NCBI GenBank assembly: GCA_022113835.1 | Contig: JAILWY010000006.1 | Location: forward strand, 2,914,001-2,978,000 | Direction: 5' to 3' | Origin: Atopsyche davidsoni | Lineage: Eukaryota; Arthropoda; Insecta; Trichoptera; Hydrobiosidae | Length of the DNA: 64,000 bases | Shown here: piece after piece, positions 35,174 through 48,868 of the stretch | How the letters are laid out: each line of letters opens with the position of its first letter | Position numbering within the stretch: the first letter of the stretch is position 1 | Position numbers and translations under genes: made by a program | Notes under the pieces: generated by a model | Databases searched by the model: none | What the model was told of the DNA's origin: nothing | The model's input: only the letters and a program-made list of their open reading frames with translations

Positions 35174-38100
35174 TAATCGTACGAAGCGTGACTACATCAC
35201 ATGTTCCGCGTGGAATTATTTTTTTACGTGATAAATATGTGATTAAGAAATTTGAAGTCCAAGGTTAATGACCATTTGTTTTTAAAATCCAAAGTTTGGC
35301 TCTAGTAAAAAATATTTTGATTAAATTATTATTTTTAATTTGTCCTTGACTATGTTACTATGATTATGCTTTGTCTTAGAAAGCAGGCATATCTCATTGT
35401 CTTATTAAGCAGATAAGATCTACGATTAACACAACATTTGAGCTCTTTTTATTTTTTATATATTCTGGGACGTTGGGTTGGATTTCATATAATATATTGG
35501 TTTTGCACAAAAACGTACAAATAATATTAAAACACGAAAAAACATAGCTATCGAGCATCGATCGGTTTACGGTTACAGTTTTTAATAATGTAACTCAAAC
35601 GATCGGGAAGCTTTTTCGTTATTTAATTATTTTTTACACGTGTTAAACAAAAAGTTATGATACGTGATTTTGATTTGTGCATCAATTATATTAAATCCAC
35701 AATTTCCTATTAAGATAAGCGCTAAACACTGTACATGCAAACGGCCGGATTACAAAATTACTACAATAACCATTTATTTATACAATAACAAGAGAATTGC
35801 AAGCACGAATATAAATTACTCCTAGAGATAAATTTATATCCTTGTTCCTACTGTATTGTTTGTAAAAAAAGTGTTAATGGAGACTATTCTATCGTTTTTC
35901 TTCACTTTCGTGCTCGGTTAACTACCAGGTTATTTATTTCTAATTGTTCAAATATCTGTAGGAAGAAATTTATCAAACGCACGATAATCATGTATGCACG
36001 CGAGCCTCTTTATTGTTTGATTTTTCATTGTTGGCATTGAACTTTATATGGTAGCCATCTTGTATTTTATTTTTTATTGCATGCACAGCAAAAAAAAATA
36101 ACGGTAGATATCCGGATTCATACTAAAGCTGAAGATTGTCGGTGCCGTATAGTATAGGCGTAATATAGCAATGAATGACTGCTATATTGTAGTCACTAAA
36201 ATTAAAATGCAGTTTCTTAGATAGCCACAATATCAGAGCCGCCTTTTGCATTACGGCCGGCATTATGGTCACAAATAGTTCAACAATTTTTTTTATATTC
36301 AAAATGGACTTTATATTTTAAATAATTGAATGTCTGTTTCTTAGTAGCGAATATTTTATTATTTTGAAAATTTTGGTAATAAATACAAACGACTCTTTTT
36401 AATAATAAATAAACATATTCGTAGTTGTTTAGAATTAATTGACATAGCAATTCAATAGAATATGGTCAAAATATATTCTTTAAAAAAAACCACACTTACA
36501 CCCATAAAATCTGTAATATTGCAGACCTTAAGGTGACTTTAATACACATAATCATCATATTTTTTTTGTTATATTAATTTATTAATAATATTATAAACTA
36601 TAAAATAATTAGACAGTTCATATATTAAAAGCTACCTATTTTTTGTTTCTTTTACAATAAATCAATCGACAGACATGCAATAATAAATTAATCTCTCTTT
36701 GACAGCGATCTGCAATAGGCCAGTGAAAACTCATTATAAAAGGTCATTAATTAGTTCACGTAACTCAGATGAGTTTTTTTATTACATCATGTTTAATATA
36801 TAAAGTTATTTGAACAGCGGCTTGACTTCGTGTAGCTCCGCGGAACATTCGAATGCCAATGGTTTCGGTCGTTTACCTGGCATAATCTGAATAGATTCGT
36901 GACCTACGCTTACTTCTGCATGGAGGCAACACATTTTTTATGTACATGTAATATTATATAATATTTTTTCCTGCTTATTATATACAGCAACGTCTTATCA
37001 TGATGCACTTTTTATGTATTTCGTATCTTATCCCAGAAATGAAACTGACATTTGTAAGCACAAATAAATATAGCCACAGATGTGGACCCCACCTTTAAGT
37101 AAAAATAAAAGTTAGCGTAGAAACAAGTTTTTTTTTATTACTTGAGATTTTTAATTTTGTTAATTTTATATTATTTAAAGACCTCTTCACACGTAGAAAC
37201 AAATAGTAACGGCCAGACAATAGCGTCCTACATTTAAGGCAAAAACCTAACTGTAACTTAACTTTCAACTTGAACTTTACATGTTATAATATAGCTATGA
37301 AAATAAATAAACTGATATTCAGACTATTTAACCGTTGCATGCTCAATAGTTAATTTTATTAATTATAAATTTGTAAATATGTTTTTTATACATTTAGTTC
37401 TAAAAAGTACGTGTATTATAAGTAACACAAAAAGTAGTAATTAAATTTGTATTTGAGTACTCTACTCTACTCTTGAATCTATACTATTTATTAAAATTAA
37501 AAAATTTATTTATTTTTATGTATTACTGCAAGCCACTGGTATTCTCAACGTCTGAACCAATAAAATTATAAAAACTGATTTTAATAACTTTTAGAAGTAA
37601 ATTTATTAATTAATTAGTCTAATCATTTATTTATTTCCTAAGTACTTATATATTTAAAGATATATTCACGTGAAATATTTTTTTAAATTTAATTAAAGAT
37701 TATATTATAAGTGCATCGTTATACTAACCTCAATAAGTTTTTAATTGATTGAAAAAAAATTCAATGAAGTGAAACTCTTGGTTCCGATTGTATATTAAAT
37801 TGATTTATAGATATTCAAAAAGGTTGTGTTCATCAATTAATGAGATTATAATAAGGGTATACTGATAGAGTGATTTCTGATTGTAGATCTCGTCAAAAAA
37901 TGACTTTGGGTAAGGATATAATGTATTTGGATGATATTGGTCTATTTAAATATAATACGTGATATAATATTATAATTTAACAATCAAATTATTATTAAAT
38001 GAGATAAAGTCGGATTATATTTTATCCTACAATATTCCTACATTTTTTAATTGAAATTTGTCCTAATTCTTACTTATTACTCGTATTATCAAGAGCAATT

Positions 38101-41100
38101 TAATATGACAAGTTCTAATTATTTTTTATATGCACTCTTAGATCTTTACTGATTATTTTCTATTAGTTCTACATTTATAAATTTATTCTTTTATTGGCAT
38201 TGTTATTTGTTTTGTATTAATTTAATGTGATTTATCAAAATATAATACAACCTTGTAAAAATATAACTCTATCGATAATTACCTCTTTTAAAATAATGTG
38301 CGTAATCACATAGCAGTGTGGCGCGAAATTTTTGTAAATGTGTATTTAAGGGTCAATGTTTCGCAGAAAATAAGCCTTGTTTCCTGCTTTGGTTTTTTAT
38401 GGTATACTTTTATGCTACAAAAAATCTACAACCAATACAGATTTATTATTCTCTAGTGGAAGATTTATTATTTTCATAGAAGAGACCTGAACGCGTGGGT
38501 ATCAATGATTACTCATGTACCGCCTCGGCAGCGTGAAAATTGCGAGTAATTTTGAGTAATCCTTAAAAAACTAACATGTATTTATTCTATTACACTCAAT
38601 CATAGTGTAATATATTTCTTATAGTAAATAAAAAATAGGCGTCGACTATGAATCTTTGCTGGTTCATTGCTCATTATTATTGCATAGATAAAAATCTATT
38701 TCGCATTAAATTATAACAATTTGAAAATTGGTGATGTATAATTGAGCAATTTAGTTTATTTTATAAAATTCATATGACCTAGAATAAAAGTGCCGAGTTT
38801 AATTTATTTCAAAAATATGTATTGAATTTTTTTTTAAATAAAATTGCACATATCGTCACAATTTTTTATTGAATTCCTCTTAAAATATATGTGAGATATT
38901 TCTAAAAATATGGATTCATCTTTCAAATATATATTTAAAGCTGATTGTAGTGAAATTAAACAAACAACTACTAAAATCATATTTAATTTATTAATGATCA
39001 TATCAATATTTCATTAAAAAACATATTAAGTTTTTTGATTGATAACCATATCAATTGCGTTAGCTTCCGTTACTACTATGAAGGTATTCATACTTTAAAT
39101 AAAAGGTCAGACACGGAAAAGGCAAAAATCGCCTTTAAAATTAAATAACAGAATTTATTAAAAATACGTATTAAGAATAATCATCAATCTTACATTATGT
39201 GTCGATGATGTTAGAAGGAAGGCGTATATAAAATCTACCACGGTAACTCAATACAGTCTCTCTTGTGTAGATCCTCTATGAACTTTATACAAATGTCAAG
39301 GACTCACAATCTCCATTGCTTCGTGATATAATAAAAGGATCGTACAAACTTTACTCTATACTATTCATTAAAGTGACTTATTTTTTGTACTATAAAATAT
39401 ATGTTTATTATCCACCCCGCACCCAGTAATTTACAATAGACGTTTCAAGATTTAATATCTTGACCAGACAATTATGCCAAAAAAAATATAAAAATGATGG
39501 AAAATATATTTATGGTTATCTTACATAAAAAAGTGCAGCCAATAATTACAAAATTCACGAAAAACACTAGTGAAGTTGTAGGTATTGTATGTGTATTTAG
39601 AAAAAATATCTGCTTTTTTTTTAAACAACTGTAAATCTTGTTTGCCTCATACTATAATATTTACAAAAAATGTAGAGACATTCCGTACAAATATAATATT
39701 TTTTGAGTAAAACCTTAACAGTAAATTAAAACTAAGAACTAAGTCAATCAACTTTTTGAACAAATGTGGCCATTTTAATTCTTATTCTTACGAATCAACA
39801 AGTTTCAATTATGCTGCATGAAACGTGAATTTTAATGTTTTTAAAATTATATAGAATATATGTTACTAAAAAAATACACCAATACTCATATGGAGGTCAG
39901 ATAAAACTGACACAAACTTTAACTGTTAAATATATGACAAATCTTTTTCGCAATCGTTTTGATCCATAGAAAGTATAACGTGTATTAAAACAAAATGCAT
40001 CATTATCATAGCATGGCGAATAGTTTGTTTTTTATTTGCCAATTTGCCCAACATGGCAGGGAAGCGAGCTTCTCGTGTACGAAGTAACAGAGCACTATCT
40101 TATTATGTATGCATGGCTCGAAAATTACAGCAATCCGCACTAAAAGCATTCGCTGAATCGATTTGATTACTTCCTCAATGATGATTATTTTTCATGTAAA
40201 ACGAATAATGCCCAATTTTATACAGTCTTTACTCGAGAATCTGTTGTTTTATAAGCCCATAAAAGTTGATTAATAAAAACAAGATTTTTTCCAAATTCAT
40301 TTTTAATAACTGAAATACTGTGCAATTTGAAAATATCGATTTTATTTCCTGAGTCCTTTTTGTGTGCAATAACAATACTATACTAATATTATACTATTTT
40401 AACTACAGATAAAAAAGGGTGACTTTTTTTATTATAACTGTATTCGTATATTAAACCATACACACTGTACATTAATGAATAAATTCTAATGTTACATCTT
40501 TTCAATAATTAAATAAATCTCAGTGTATCCATTTTATAAGGATTTAAAATAAGACATGCATATATTACCACAAATCAAATGTGATCTTGTGTTGTAACAT
40601 TCAAAATTTTAATTAAATGATATTAAAATGTTAACAAAAAAAAAACAATGTTCTACTCTCAGAAAATCATTCAGTGCGATTTAATTTGCTAAACCATTTC
40701 TTTTCAAACGTCTCGAGTTAAAAATGAAAGGCAAAGAAATAATAACAAAAAAATACCGAGCAAAACTTTCAGACGTTAGCAGTTTTAAAAACGGTCAATT
40801 CGGGTTTTTTTAATCATCAATCGTCAATGTCAAATAAAATGACAAGAAACTATTTAAAATTGCAGACAAAAACCAACAACCGTTGTAAGCAATATTTAAT
40901 TTATAAAAATACTCATATTGTTTTGTGAAAATAGCTTGATTTTATTTATTATAACTTCACTGATCACTTATGACTACGCAATACCAAAAATTTTAAAAAA
41001 TACATATTTAACGAGAATTCTTACATTTTATATAAATTGTTATTTGGTGCATTCTCTCAGATGAAAATTCTCTTCACACTCCAAAACACGCTTTATACGT

Positions 41101-41201
41101 GTTCCATGTTATTGACTGAATTGGAAAATGAAAGTTAATCAATTACGAACGCTGAAGATAACTAGTCTAAGGGGTAATTGAAGGAAAATAAGACCTAATG
41201 C

Positions 41202-41219
41202 CTCGGCAGTAGCGCCGAG
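41202..41219. repeat. Small GC-rich hairpin in an isolated GC patch
   Basis: CTCGGC and GCCGAG pair around AGTAGC. Some 40 bases on, AAGGC/GCCTT forms a second small stem. The patch 41190-41300 is unusually GC-rich for this region; no open frame or known small RNA was recognised. Confidence 0.4.
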
Positions 41220-41863
41220 AGTTGCTTGGTACAGGATGCGAGCACACCGAGTGTCAAGGCCTGTGCCTTGCTTTTCATTAGCCGCAAAGAAACGACGAGC
41301 TATGCTTTATTTATTTAAATTTAAGGTAATTTTTGGCTGAGATATAAGATTTGATGTTCATTTTACGCCTTAAAGTATTTGTATTATTATTTAAATATTA
41401 TTATATGTATAAAAGTCTACGTTGAGAAGATTTGAAAATAAAAACAAGTTTAACTGAATCAGACTTTATATGTTAAAGCAGTAATATCAAAAAGTGATTT
41501 GATCCATAACTTTAATTACTAAACAAAAAAAATTGCAGTTTTGTATTACATTATTGTTTAAAATGACTAAAAAAGCCATATAATATCTCTAAAAAATCTT
41601 TATTGTAGTATTGCATAAATACAGCAAATTAAAAAGAAAAAGTTGTAGTTATATACACATAAAAAAATATAAGACGACGAAGAATCGTTCAATTAAAGCA
41701 CATAGGATCAATGAATAACTGTTAGTAAATATTTATTTAAATGTAAAATTACGTCATTCTGGGAATTGAGGAATGTGTGTAATATAATATTAATATAATA
41801 AAGTAATTATGCGATTGTTCTTTTAATAAAATTTACTCTGTTTGGTTAGGTTATTCAAATAAA

Positions 41864-42058
41864 ATGGCATGTCAAATTAATAACAATGAATCCATTATAT
41901 CGCGTTTACCTGGACACGTGTCCAAAATATGCCAACTTCATAATGTTAAAGAATTCAGTACAAGGAGAAAAATACTACATTGTGAAAATTATGCGAAGCC
42001 TAATTTTTTCTTTATGGATACTTGGAATATCGTAAAACATTGTTTAGTTGGTGATTAG
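41864..42058 (+). CDS. Small ORF, hypothetical
   Basis: ATG 41864 in a good context (AAAATGGC) opens 64 codons to TAG 42056-42058. The peptide starts MACQINNNESIISRLPGHVS and has mixed composition with four cysteines and no signal peptide or membrane segment. A 12-base palindrome GGACACGTGTCC (with E-box CACGTG) lies inside at 41912-41923. No homologue is recognised and no promoter or poly(A) evidence is clear, so it may be chance or a terminal exon. Confidence 0.25.
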   Translation: MACQINNNESIISRLPGHVSKICQLHNVKEFSTRRKILHCENYAKPNFFFMDTWNIVKHCLVGD

Positions 42059-42717
42059 CAATGCAGTTTATAGCAGATTGAATTTTTAATAATGATTTTA
42101 TCTGAGAAACAATAATTACTTGCAGAAAATATTGACTTCTGTTTGACCTAAAAAGCAGTTACAAGTATTAATGATCAGCGGAAATGTTCATTTCGTTGAA
42201 CAAGACATATTTATAAGAATATATATTGAACTATTATTAAAATTTCATTATTTTATATATTTACATGAAAAATATTTATATTTTTATTTTAAATTATTTA
42301 TTTTTGTTGAGGATGTAAAATCATTCAATTATTTTTCAAACTGTTGTTTATTTTAATGTTAAAAGTAATAACATCTCGCTTTATTTAAGTGAAAAAAATA
42401 CTTTAAGCTATTCGTCCTATGCGATATATGTAGTAAAGCTTGAGTAATTAAAGAATAAATTCTAAATGTTTATCAATCTGGAAGAATTAAAAATATTCAA
42501 TGTTTTGGCTTCCAAATAAAGTGCTATTTGGGTGTAAGTCTTGTCGGGCTAGTTAGCAGCTTGATGGACAGTTGAAAGTCAGTTATTTGTTTGGTTTTCT
42601 CACATCGTATGTTGTGAAAAAAATGATTGCCATAGCAGTCCATAGTCGCCGCCCACACTCTTGTATGCAAATAATGCTTCCTGCATATGCTTCGTTTTCC
42701 TTTCTATTTCCAAACAG

Positions 42718-44279
42718 ACGTATTGGAAATAACGCAAGTGCGATGTTACACTATGGTAACGATGAATGTAAGTCTAGATCGCGTCTATTAAGATCCGATA
42801 GAGTAGCTGTATGGGAAGAGTGAATAGCATGAACGTGCACAAGTGTGAAATCTGAGTCTATGGACACAAAAGCATGTAATGACATGTTCAATTAAAATCT
42901 TTTCAATAGAAAAAAAAGAAGATATTTTTTTATTAAAAAAAATTAAGGCTTCAAAGTTAAACCGAAAAGATTAAATTGACAGTATTATACTATATTTTTA
43001 AATTTGCCCTATATAGGTGTGAGATATTATAAGAATTAAAATTTATTGATTCTGAGATTATATAATTCAAAGATCGAACTCAGTGTATTTTCATATAAAT
43101 TTAAATTGAACAATTATAAAACGGAACTTTACCTACACTAAAATTTTCGAATTTCTTATTTACATAATTAGGAAATTTGCTGTCATAACTTTACATTTTT
43201 TAAAATAAAACATTAGTTTTAAAAGAAAAGACGAGAACTGACGTCTTTATTAAAATACATAACCAATGTAGAAACAAAAAAATAAGTCTATTCACATTTG
43301 GCATTGATGCTAGTAATTTTAATCTAACTTGAATCAATGATCATTTGTTTATATAGATTTTGGCTCCATTGATGATGATTAAGATGAAAATGAGCTAATA
43401 CAACTCCTTTAAGATATAAAAAAAATACTTTTTGAAACTTAAGCTGTACATATACGTCACACCTGTTACCATTTGGGTGTAAGGTGTCTGAAAATCTTGC
43501 TCTTTTGCGTTGTTTATTTAAATAAAACTTTAAAAATACTCAAAATAAAGAGACGTTATGGGGTAATTTTTTATTCTGTTGTCGGTTGTATTGCAACGTC
43601 TGTAGACAGCTTCGTTAGCTCAGCTCTGTAGGCAGTCTATGAGTCTTTCTCCTAACAAACATTTCAATTCGTAGTGACAGATAGCGTGATTTAATAATGA
43701 GTAATTTAGAGTGATTTGGTAGTTTATCAAAGGTTGTATTGTCGAGGAAACAGCAACCAACAAAAAATGCGTTTATTTTCAAGGCCACGACCTTCACCGC
43801 AGAACGTGACCGAGCAAAGATGATTTATAATAATAATTGAATTAATCGTAAGACAGCTTCTACCACGCCTTTGTATTACACGTTCCATATAAAATATCAT
43901 GGTATTAGACGAACGCCACAGGCCAAATAATGATTATTCAAATAATACAAATGTGTGGGCTAAGGATATTTAAGAACTTGTACGTATTCAGGATCTAAAA
44001 TTCATCAGGGTATAAGAACAAAAACGTATACAAAAGTATGACTTCGTGAATTGTTTTTGGTTGTGTTTCTTTTGTATACAAAGCAAAAAAATAATTGTAA
44101 AGAGTGTAAAAATACTGTGTTTTTTTCAGGCGTTGCTAGCAATCAAAGTTTCTCTGCACCGGAAAAAGAATAATTGCGTTTATCTCACTGCATGTAATAA
44201 TACATTATACAGTATTGAAATATTGGATGCAGATTTAAGAAATCTCAAGAAAGACGAGCGTTCATTAAAACAATCATAA
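42718..44279 (+). CDS. Candidate 3' end of a gene, join(42718..42767, 44130..44279)
   Basis: The 50-base exon follows a strong acceptor (TTTCTATTTCCAAACAG) and ends AAT before GTAAGT. The second exon follows TGTTTTTTTCAG and runs 49 codons to TAA 44277-44279, with AATAAA at about 44333. In one frame both phases are 0 at the join, giving LEITQVRCYTMVTMN then ALLAIKVSLHRKKNNC, continuing to LDADLRNLKKDERSLKQS. A second frame also joins (phase 1) and gives IGNNASAMLHYGNDEC then VASNQSFSAPEKE and a stop. The longer frame is preferred. The upstream exons and the family are unknown. Confidence 0.35.
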
Positions 44280-45945
44280 ATTAATTTTAAACTTCTTCAA
44301 AAAACTTATCGCAATATAAAACAAGTGGAACAAATAAATATATTTTTTATAATCAATGCGTACATTGAAAAACTTTTTAAATTTTAACGCTATTTACTTG
44401 AGTCATTTATTATAAGGGCACAGCTGAAGAAATATTACGAAAAAAAGAGGTCTATACAAGTAGAAAGGCCAAAATTTGACTTTCTTCTTTTGACAATATA
44501 AAAATGATGACAATGATGAAAAATGAATTTGACAATTTAAATAAATACATAAAAATAGGCACGTAAATTAAATCACAAAGGTTTGTAGGGTTATAATTTT
44601 ATAAATAACGCGATTACTAGAAATTATTGATTGATGTACGATTGTTACTTGTTAGTATTGTTTCTTTATAACTATAAAAATTTAACATTTATATTAGGTA
44701 AGAACTGAACATATTTATAGCATATTAAAATCTAGATTGTAAAATATTCGTAGTCTGTCAATAACTCAACAAAGTATGCTAGGTAAAAGTTTTTAAACAA
44801 TTATCAATAACTGGTTTCAGGAAATTTTGCATTTGGTCCAACCATGTCGCATGTCCCAGTATTAGCAAATAAAACTTAATCATAGTATGTCCTACGGAAA
44901 AGTGCAACGTGTATGCTTGAAAAGATAATTACTTGCATGGAGATTTAGTGCAAATGTATAGATTGTACTAAATAACACGAAATTGCAATTAAAGATAGTA
45001 CTTATTTAACGTATAAGAAACACGGTTACAAAGTATTTTTAACAAAAGCCCTGGATAAAATAGCCTGTCCTTGGTTTAAATAAAATTAAATACTTATATG
45101 TTCAAGTTTATTGCTACTATAGTTCAGTTCTTTATAATTATGTTTATTTAAGTAAATATGTTTTAATATTAAAATAACAGCAATGAAAATAAATAGCATG
45201 ATTTTATCGAAAAAACTTCTCAATAAAAATTCGTTTATTAGAATTTTTCTTCCTAAATTTGCAAGTTCATTATGTGACGTAAAATAAAAAAAAATCAGAT
45301 TTAAATGACGTGTAATTTATTGTGTTACAAAAATGCCGAATAATTATTTTATGGAAAAAATGATATAAATATTGAGATTTATTTTCATTACATAAATACA
45401 TTATCATATAGTTCTAAAAAATATACATGCGTTAGATTTTCATCGCATGTATTAGGTTAATAATTTCCGTCATGATTTATTAAGGTATGTCTAGCAGTAG
45501 GAAGTATACGAAGTATTCATACAAAACATTCACTTTGATAATAATTAAGATTTGTTTTCTATTAATTTAAAACCTAGTTATTTTTATTCATAAGCATTTC
45601 AAGTGTGACAGCTATTTCCTACGGGAAATAATTTTACTATAAAGAAAATAATTCCAGTTCAAACTGCATATTATAAAAACTTTATTGATACATACATCCT
45701 CAAACAAGCATTTTTATACTTTTTAACATGGATTATTGCTATTAATATAGATAATATTCACTCTGTTTAAAAACCAACTGAAAAAATATTGGGTATAAAT
45801 TTTTAATCACTATTTATTTTTTAAAATGAATTTTTTTAAACACTCCATTTTACTTAAAACACAAAAAAATTCTAAGCACTATATAAACGTTTATGTGCAA
45901 TTTCTAAAAATGTTTTTATTTTTGTGTCGGTCCATTGCTATCCAG

Positions 45946-46138
45946 ATTTTTACTGGATGAGTCGCTTCGATTAATTTTGGACACATTTTTTAGTGTCCTC
46001 AAGCATTTAAAAAAAGTGATGAGTGAAAATAATTCATATTTATTTAAATTACAGAAATTAACGAGATATGTAAGTGGTAAACTCAGTAGTGAAATTCAAT
46101 ATCAATATTTTGAACAATACCAAAATTTGACTTCATAA
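45946..46138 (+). CDS. Candidate terminal exon, plus strand
   Basis: After a pyrimidine-rich acceptor (GTCGGTCCATTGCTATCCAG, ends 45945) 63 codons are open to TAA 46136-46138. The peptide reads FLLDESLRLILDTFFSVLKH then SENNSYLFKLQKLTRYVSGK, amphipathic and helix-like, with a natural mix of residues. AATAAA lies at 46262-46267. It follows the terminal exon at 44130-44279 by 1.7 kb, so it would need a different gene or alternative ending. The family is not recognised. Confidence 0.35.
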
Positions 46139-46837
46139 ATCTTTTAGTCGAATAAGCCACATTACAGAGAAAACTTCGGTTATTTTAAATATAAACATAT
46201 CAAGCCACATGAAAATAATGCTTTTCAATGAAAATAATATTAACACACTGAATTCGATGAGAATAAAAATATTGGTAAAAAAATTAAGGTTGAAGAGGTC
46301 AAAAGAGCTTAAGGTTTAGGTAATTTGTAATATGGTGTCTACAATGCCTTAATTTGTTTCATGTGGTGTGCACACTACACGTTGCTTATGTTGCTAACCT
46401 TTGAAAGGGAAAAATGAAGAAAATTGTAGTTTCATTACAACATTTTCCACTTATATCAATTCTAATATACTGTGTTAATGATTTCTTACGCGATCCATTA
46501 AAGAAAAGTATTTATGAAATGTTAAGATAAATAATATTTTTATGGTTATGAAAAACATTTATTTTTTTGTTGTTGTTGAAAAATCATAATATCATACATT
46601 TTATTGTAAGTTCTATTTTTTTTATAAAGTTTTTTATTTTATTCAACGTATTTGGGTAATATTTATAAAATCAAAGAGACAGTATAACCATAGTATGTTC
46701 CTTTTAAAAACATATAATTTGGATGTTTAAATACATTCATGTTATTTTTAAATTTGTTTTCGAACAATGCACTAAAAAATTGATCATTTACTGCAGAGAA
46801 TATTCAAGTTTGGCTTAATTTATTTTCAGCTGTAATT

Positions 46838-47212
46838 CTAAATGACTTTTACCACGTAAATTCTGAATTTATCGACTATGAAATTGCAAGAATCTCGAAC
46901 AAAAACGCGTACTCTTATAATGAATTTCTCGAAAAAGCGAATAAAAAAATGATCGCTTAGACTTTTACATACCAGAAAAGTTTTAAAACGAAATTTATTC
47001 AGATTTTCAATTGAATGCGATATTTTTCTGTAACTTGAATTTAGTAAAAATTTTAAACGGTAGTCCGAATAAATAATAATATTAACAATATTTTTGATAA
47101 CAAGTACTAAGTGGAACGCCATTGCAATATTTTTTGAAATAATTTTTTTTTGTGATTTTTCCACATTTTTGTATTTGGAAATACCAACGAGATAAATAGG
47201 TAAGCTGGTCAT
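46838..47212 (-). CDS. Long minus-strand ORF, hypothetical
   Basis: ATG 47212 opens 124 codons to TAG 46838-46840, the longest ATG frame in the window. It begins MTSLPIYLVGISKYKNVEKS and is rich in Ile, Lys, Phe, Val and Ser, as expected of AT-rich codons. One hydrophobic stretch (FHLVLVIKNIVNIII) could be a membrane segment. A 13-base inverted repeat (47152-47164 and 47228-47240) brackets its start. Frames of this length are rare but possible by chance here, and neither a promoter nor homology is evident. Confidence 0.25.
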   Translation of the reverse strand: MTSLPIYLVGISKYKNVEKSQKKIISKNIAMAFHLVLVIKNIVNIIIYSDYRLKFLLNSSYRKISHSIENLNKFRFKTFLVCKSLSDHFFIRFFEKFIIRVRVFVRDSCNFIVDKFRIYVVKVI

Positions 47213-48527
47213 AATAAAAACAAAAACGTGGAAAAATCACGCAAATAATTTTTATTTATATGTATCGAGTGAATAATATTTGATATTTTATTAATAATCG
47301 ATCTTTACCCCAATAGTGTGTGTCATATTTTTTATGTATTGAGATTACAAATTTACTCTTAAAACAATGAGAAAAATTCAGGTAATTACTTCTGTACCTA
47401 GAAAATCGTCGTTGATAACTACAAACATATTTTATTTTGTGTTTATCCTTGATCGCTTAGATAATAAGTGAAACATGCTTATTATTTGTTACCTAAAATT
47501 CTTACCAAATTATCACACGATACGAATCAAGAAGCCTCTATCACACTGTTAAAACTTTCTTTATTCTGGACCTACTTGCAGGTATCTTAAAAATCTATTT
47601 TAAATGTAATGATTTTAATATAAAAATTGAATATTTCTATCTAAAAGTTAAATAACTTAATCTGATAACGGGAAACTCGGGCGGAAGTTGCACAAATTTC
47701 TCATTTATAAATAGACTTCATTTTATAGGTTATGTATATTTATCACTCAGCTGCTTATTTCTGTTACTTTACTATTTTGTTTTCCTGTAGGAAGTGATGT
47801 TTTTATCCGATTGGCAAAGAATCTTTAGTCCTTTATGTTGGCAAGTTAGAGTTATATGCTTTAGCACGCGAGGCTTGCTTTGTTTCCGATCGTGCTGCGT
47901 CCGCGGTACAAAACAAGCAGGTATCGGAAACAATCTGGAATTAAATACACTAATATCATGTATTATTATTTAACTTCACAACTTCCAGATTCGTGTTTAA
48001 TTAATTATAAATTAATGAACATTTAGATTTAAAAAAAAAAAAACTTCAGAGTATCATATAAACATTATAAAAAGTTTAAGCTCTAAGGCAGATAGTATTT
48101 AAACGGATAGAAAACATTTAAGACATAAACCATTTAAATCGTTGTAATCTATAAAATATTTAAAAAATATATAATTAAACTTTTAATCGTATAGACAATA
48201 CATAACAAGTATTTGCTTCATTAAATTTTTAAAAATACATTTGAATATAAATAGCACTGAATGAAGTTTTTTTTTGTAAACCAGTATACTGATTATACGC
48301 CAGTTAGAATAAAATATATGTAGGCAGGTAATTTTACTTTAAATAAATATCAGAACCAAGGTAATTCAAAATGTATGATTTGGAAAAATTTTTGGCTGGT
48401 TTATTTTTTAGTATACTGTGAGATATTTTCAGTTCACGGGTAACTGGTTGGCGATTTTCCGGCAGTCCATTCGGCGACGCGGTGGCGCCCCTTTCTCCAC
48501 CGAGCGAGCAGGGGGGCGGTCGACGTA

Positions 48528-48561
48528 CATAAAAGCCTTCAGCGAGGGGGGAACCTCAGAA
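48528..48561 (+). promoter_or_regulatory. Core promoter: TATA box and initiator
   Basis: CATAAAAG (ATAAAA at 48529-48534) is followed about 27 bases later by CTCAGA (48555-48560), an initiator-like match to TCAGT at the right spacing. The 100 bases upstream are GC-rich and CpG-dense (48460-48540), unlike the surrounding DNA. This is the best promoter in the window. A second TATA-like TATATAAAA at 48812-48820 lies closer to the ATG and could be an alternative start. Confidence 0.55.
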
Positions 48562-48623
48562 GCGGCTGCGACTCAGCCCAGAGAGCACATCACTGGGGAA
48601 ACCGGCTCACAACAAAATACAAA
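48556..48623 (+). other. Non-coding first exon (5' UTR) of the right-hand gene
   Basis: From the predicted start the sequence has no ATG and ends ACAAA before GTAAAA (48624). An excellent acceptor (TTTTTTTTCTTTTTTGCAG, ends 48768) follows 145 bases later and opens the exon that carries the ATG at 48869. An open frame crossing this block (48418-48627) is most likely incidental. Confidence 0.45.
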
Positions 48624-48868
48624 GTAAAAAATGCAAGCAAATCGGTTATAAATATAGTGGCATACCTTAAAATATAATTATTTGAATTAGTATTTTTTGG
48701 GGGTAGTTTTGTGTTTTAAATAGATAAAGTGTTTTCTTTGGTTATTAATTTTTTTTTCTTTTTTGCAGTTAATAAATTGATATCTTTATGCTGATATAAG
48801 TGTAAAATATTTATATAAAAAGTGAATCATCCTCAATTAATTTTCGCGGATATAAACCCGGTGGCAAC

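Noticed and set aside
40053..40166. 37-codon ATG frame (MAGKRASRVRSNRALSYYV start) in good start context
   Set aside because: Isolated, short, no promoter, splice or poly(A) support.
43560..43800. Minus frame and decayed element-like sequence (FFVGCCFLDNTTFDKLPNHS)
   Set aside because: It resembles repeat-derived sequence, but I could not name an element or define borders.
48418..48627. 69-codon plus frame across the promoter of the right-hand gene
   Set aside because: It begins at GTG, crosses the TATA box and initiator, and reflects the GC-rich promoter rather than a protein.
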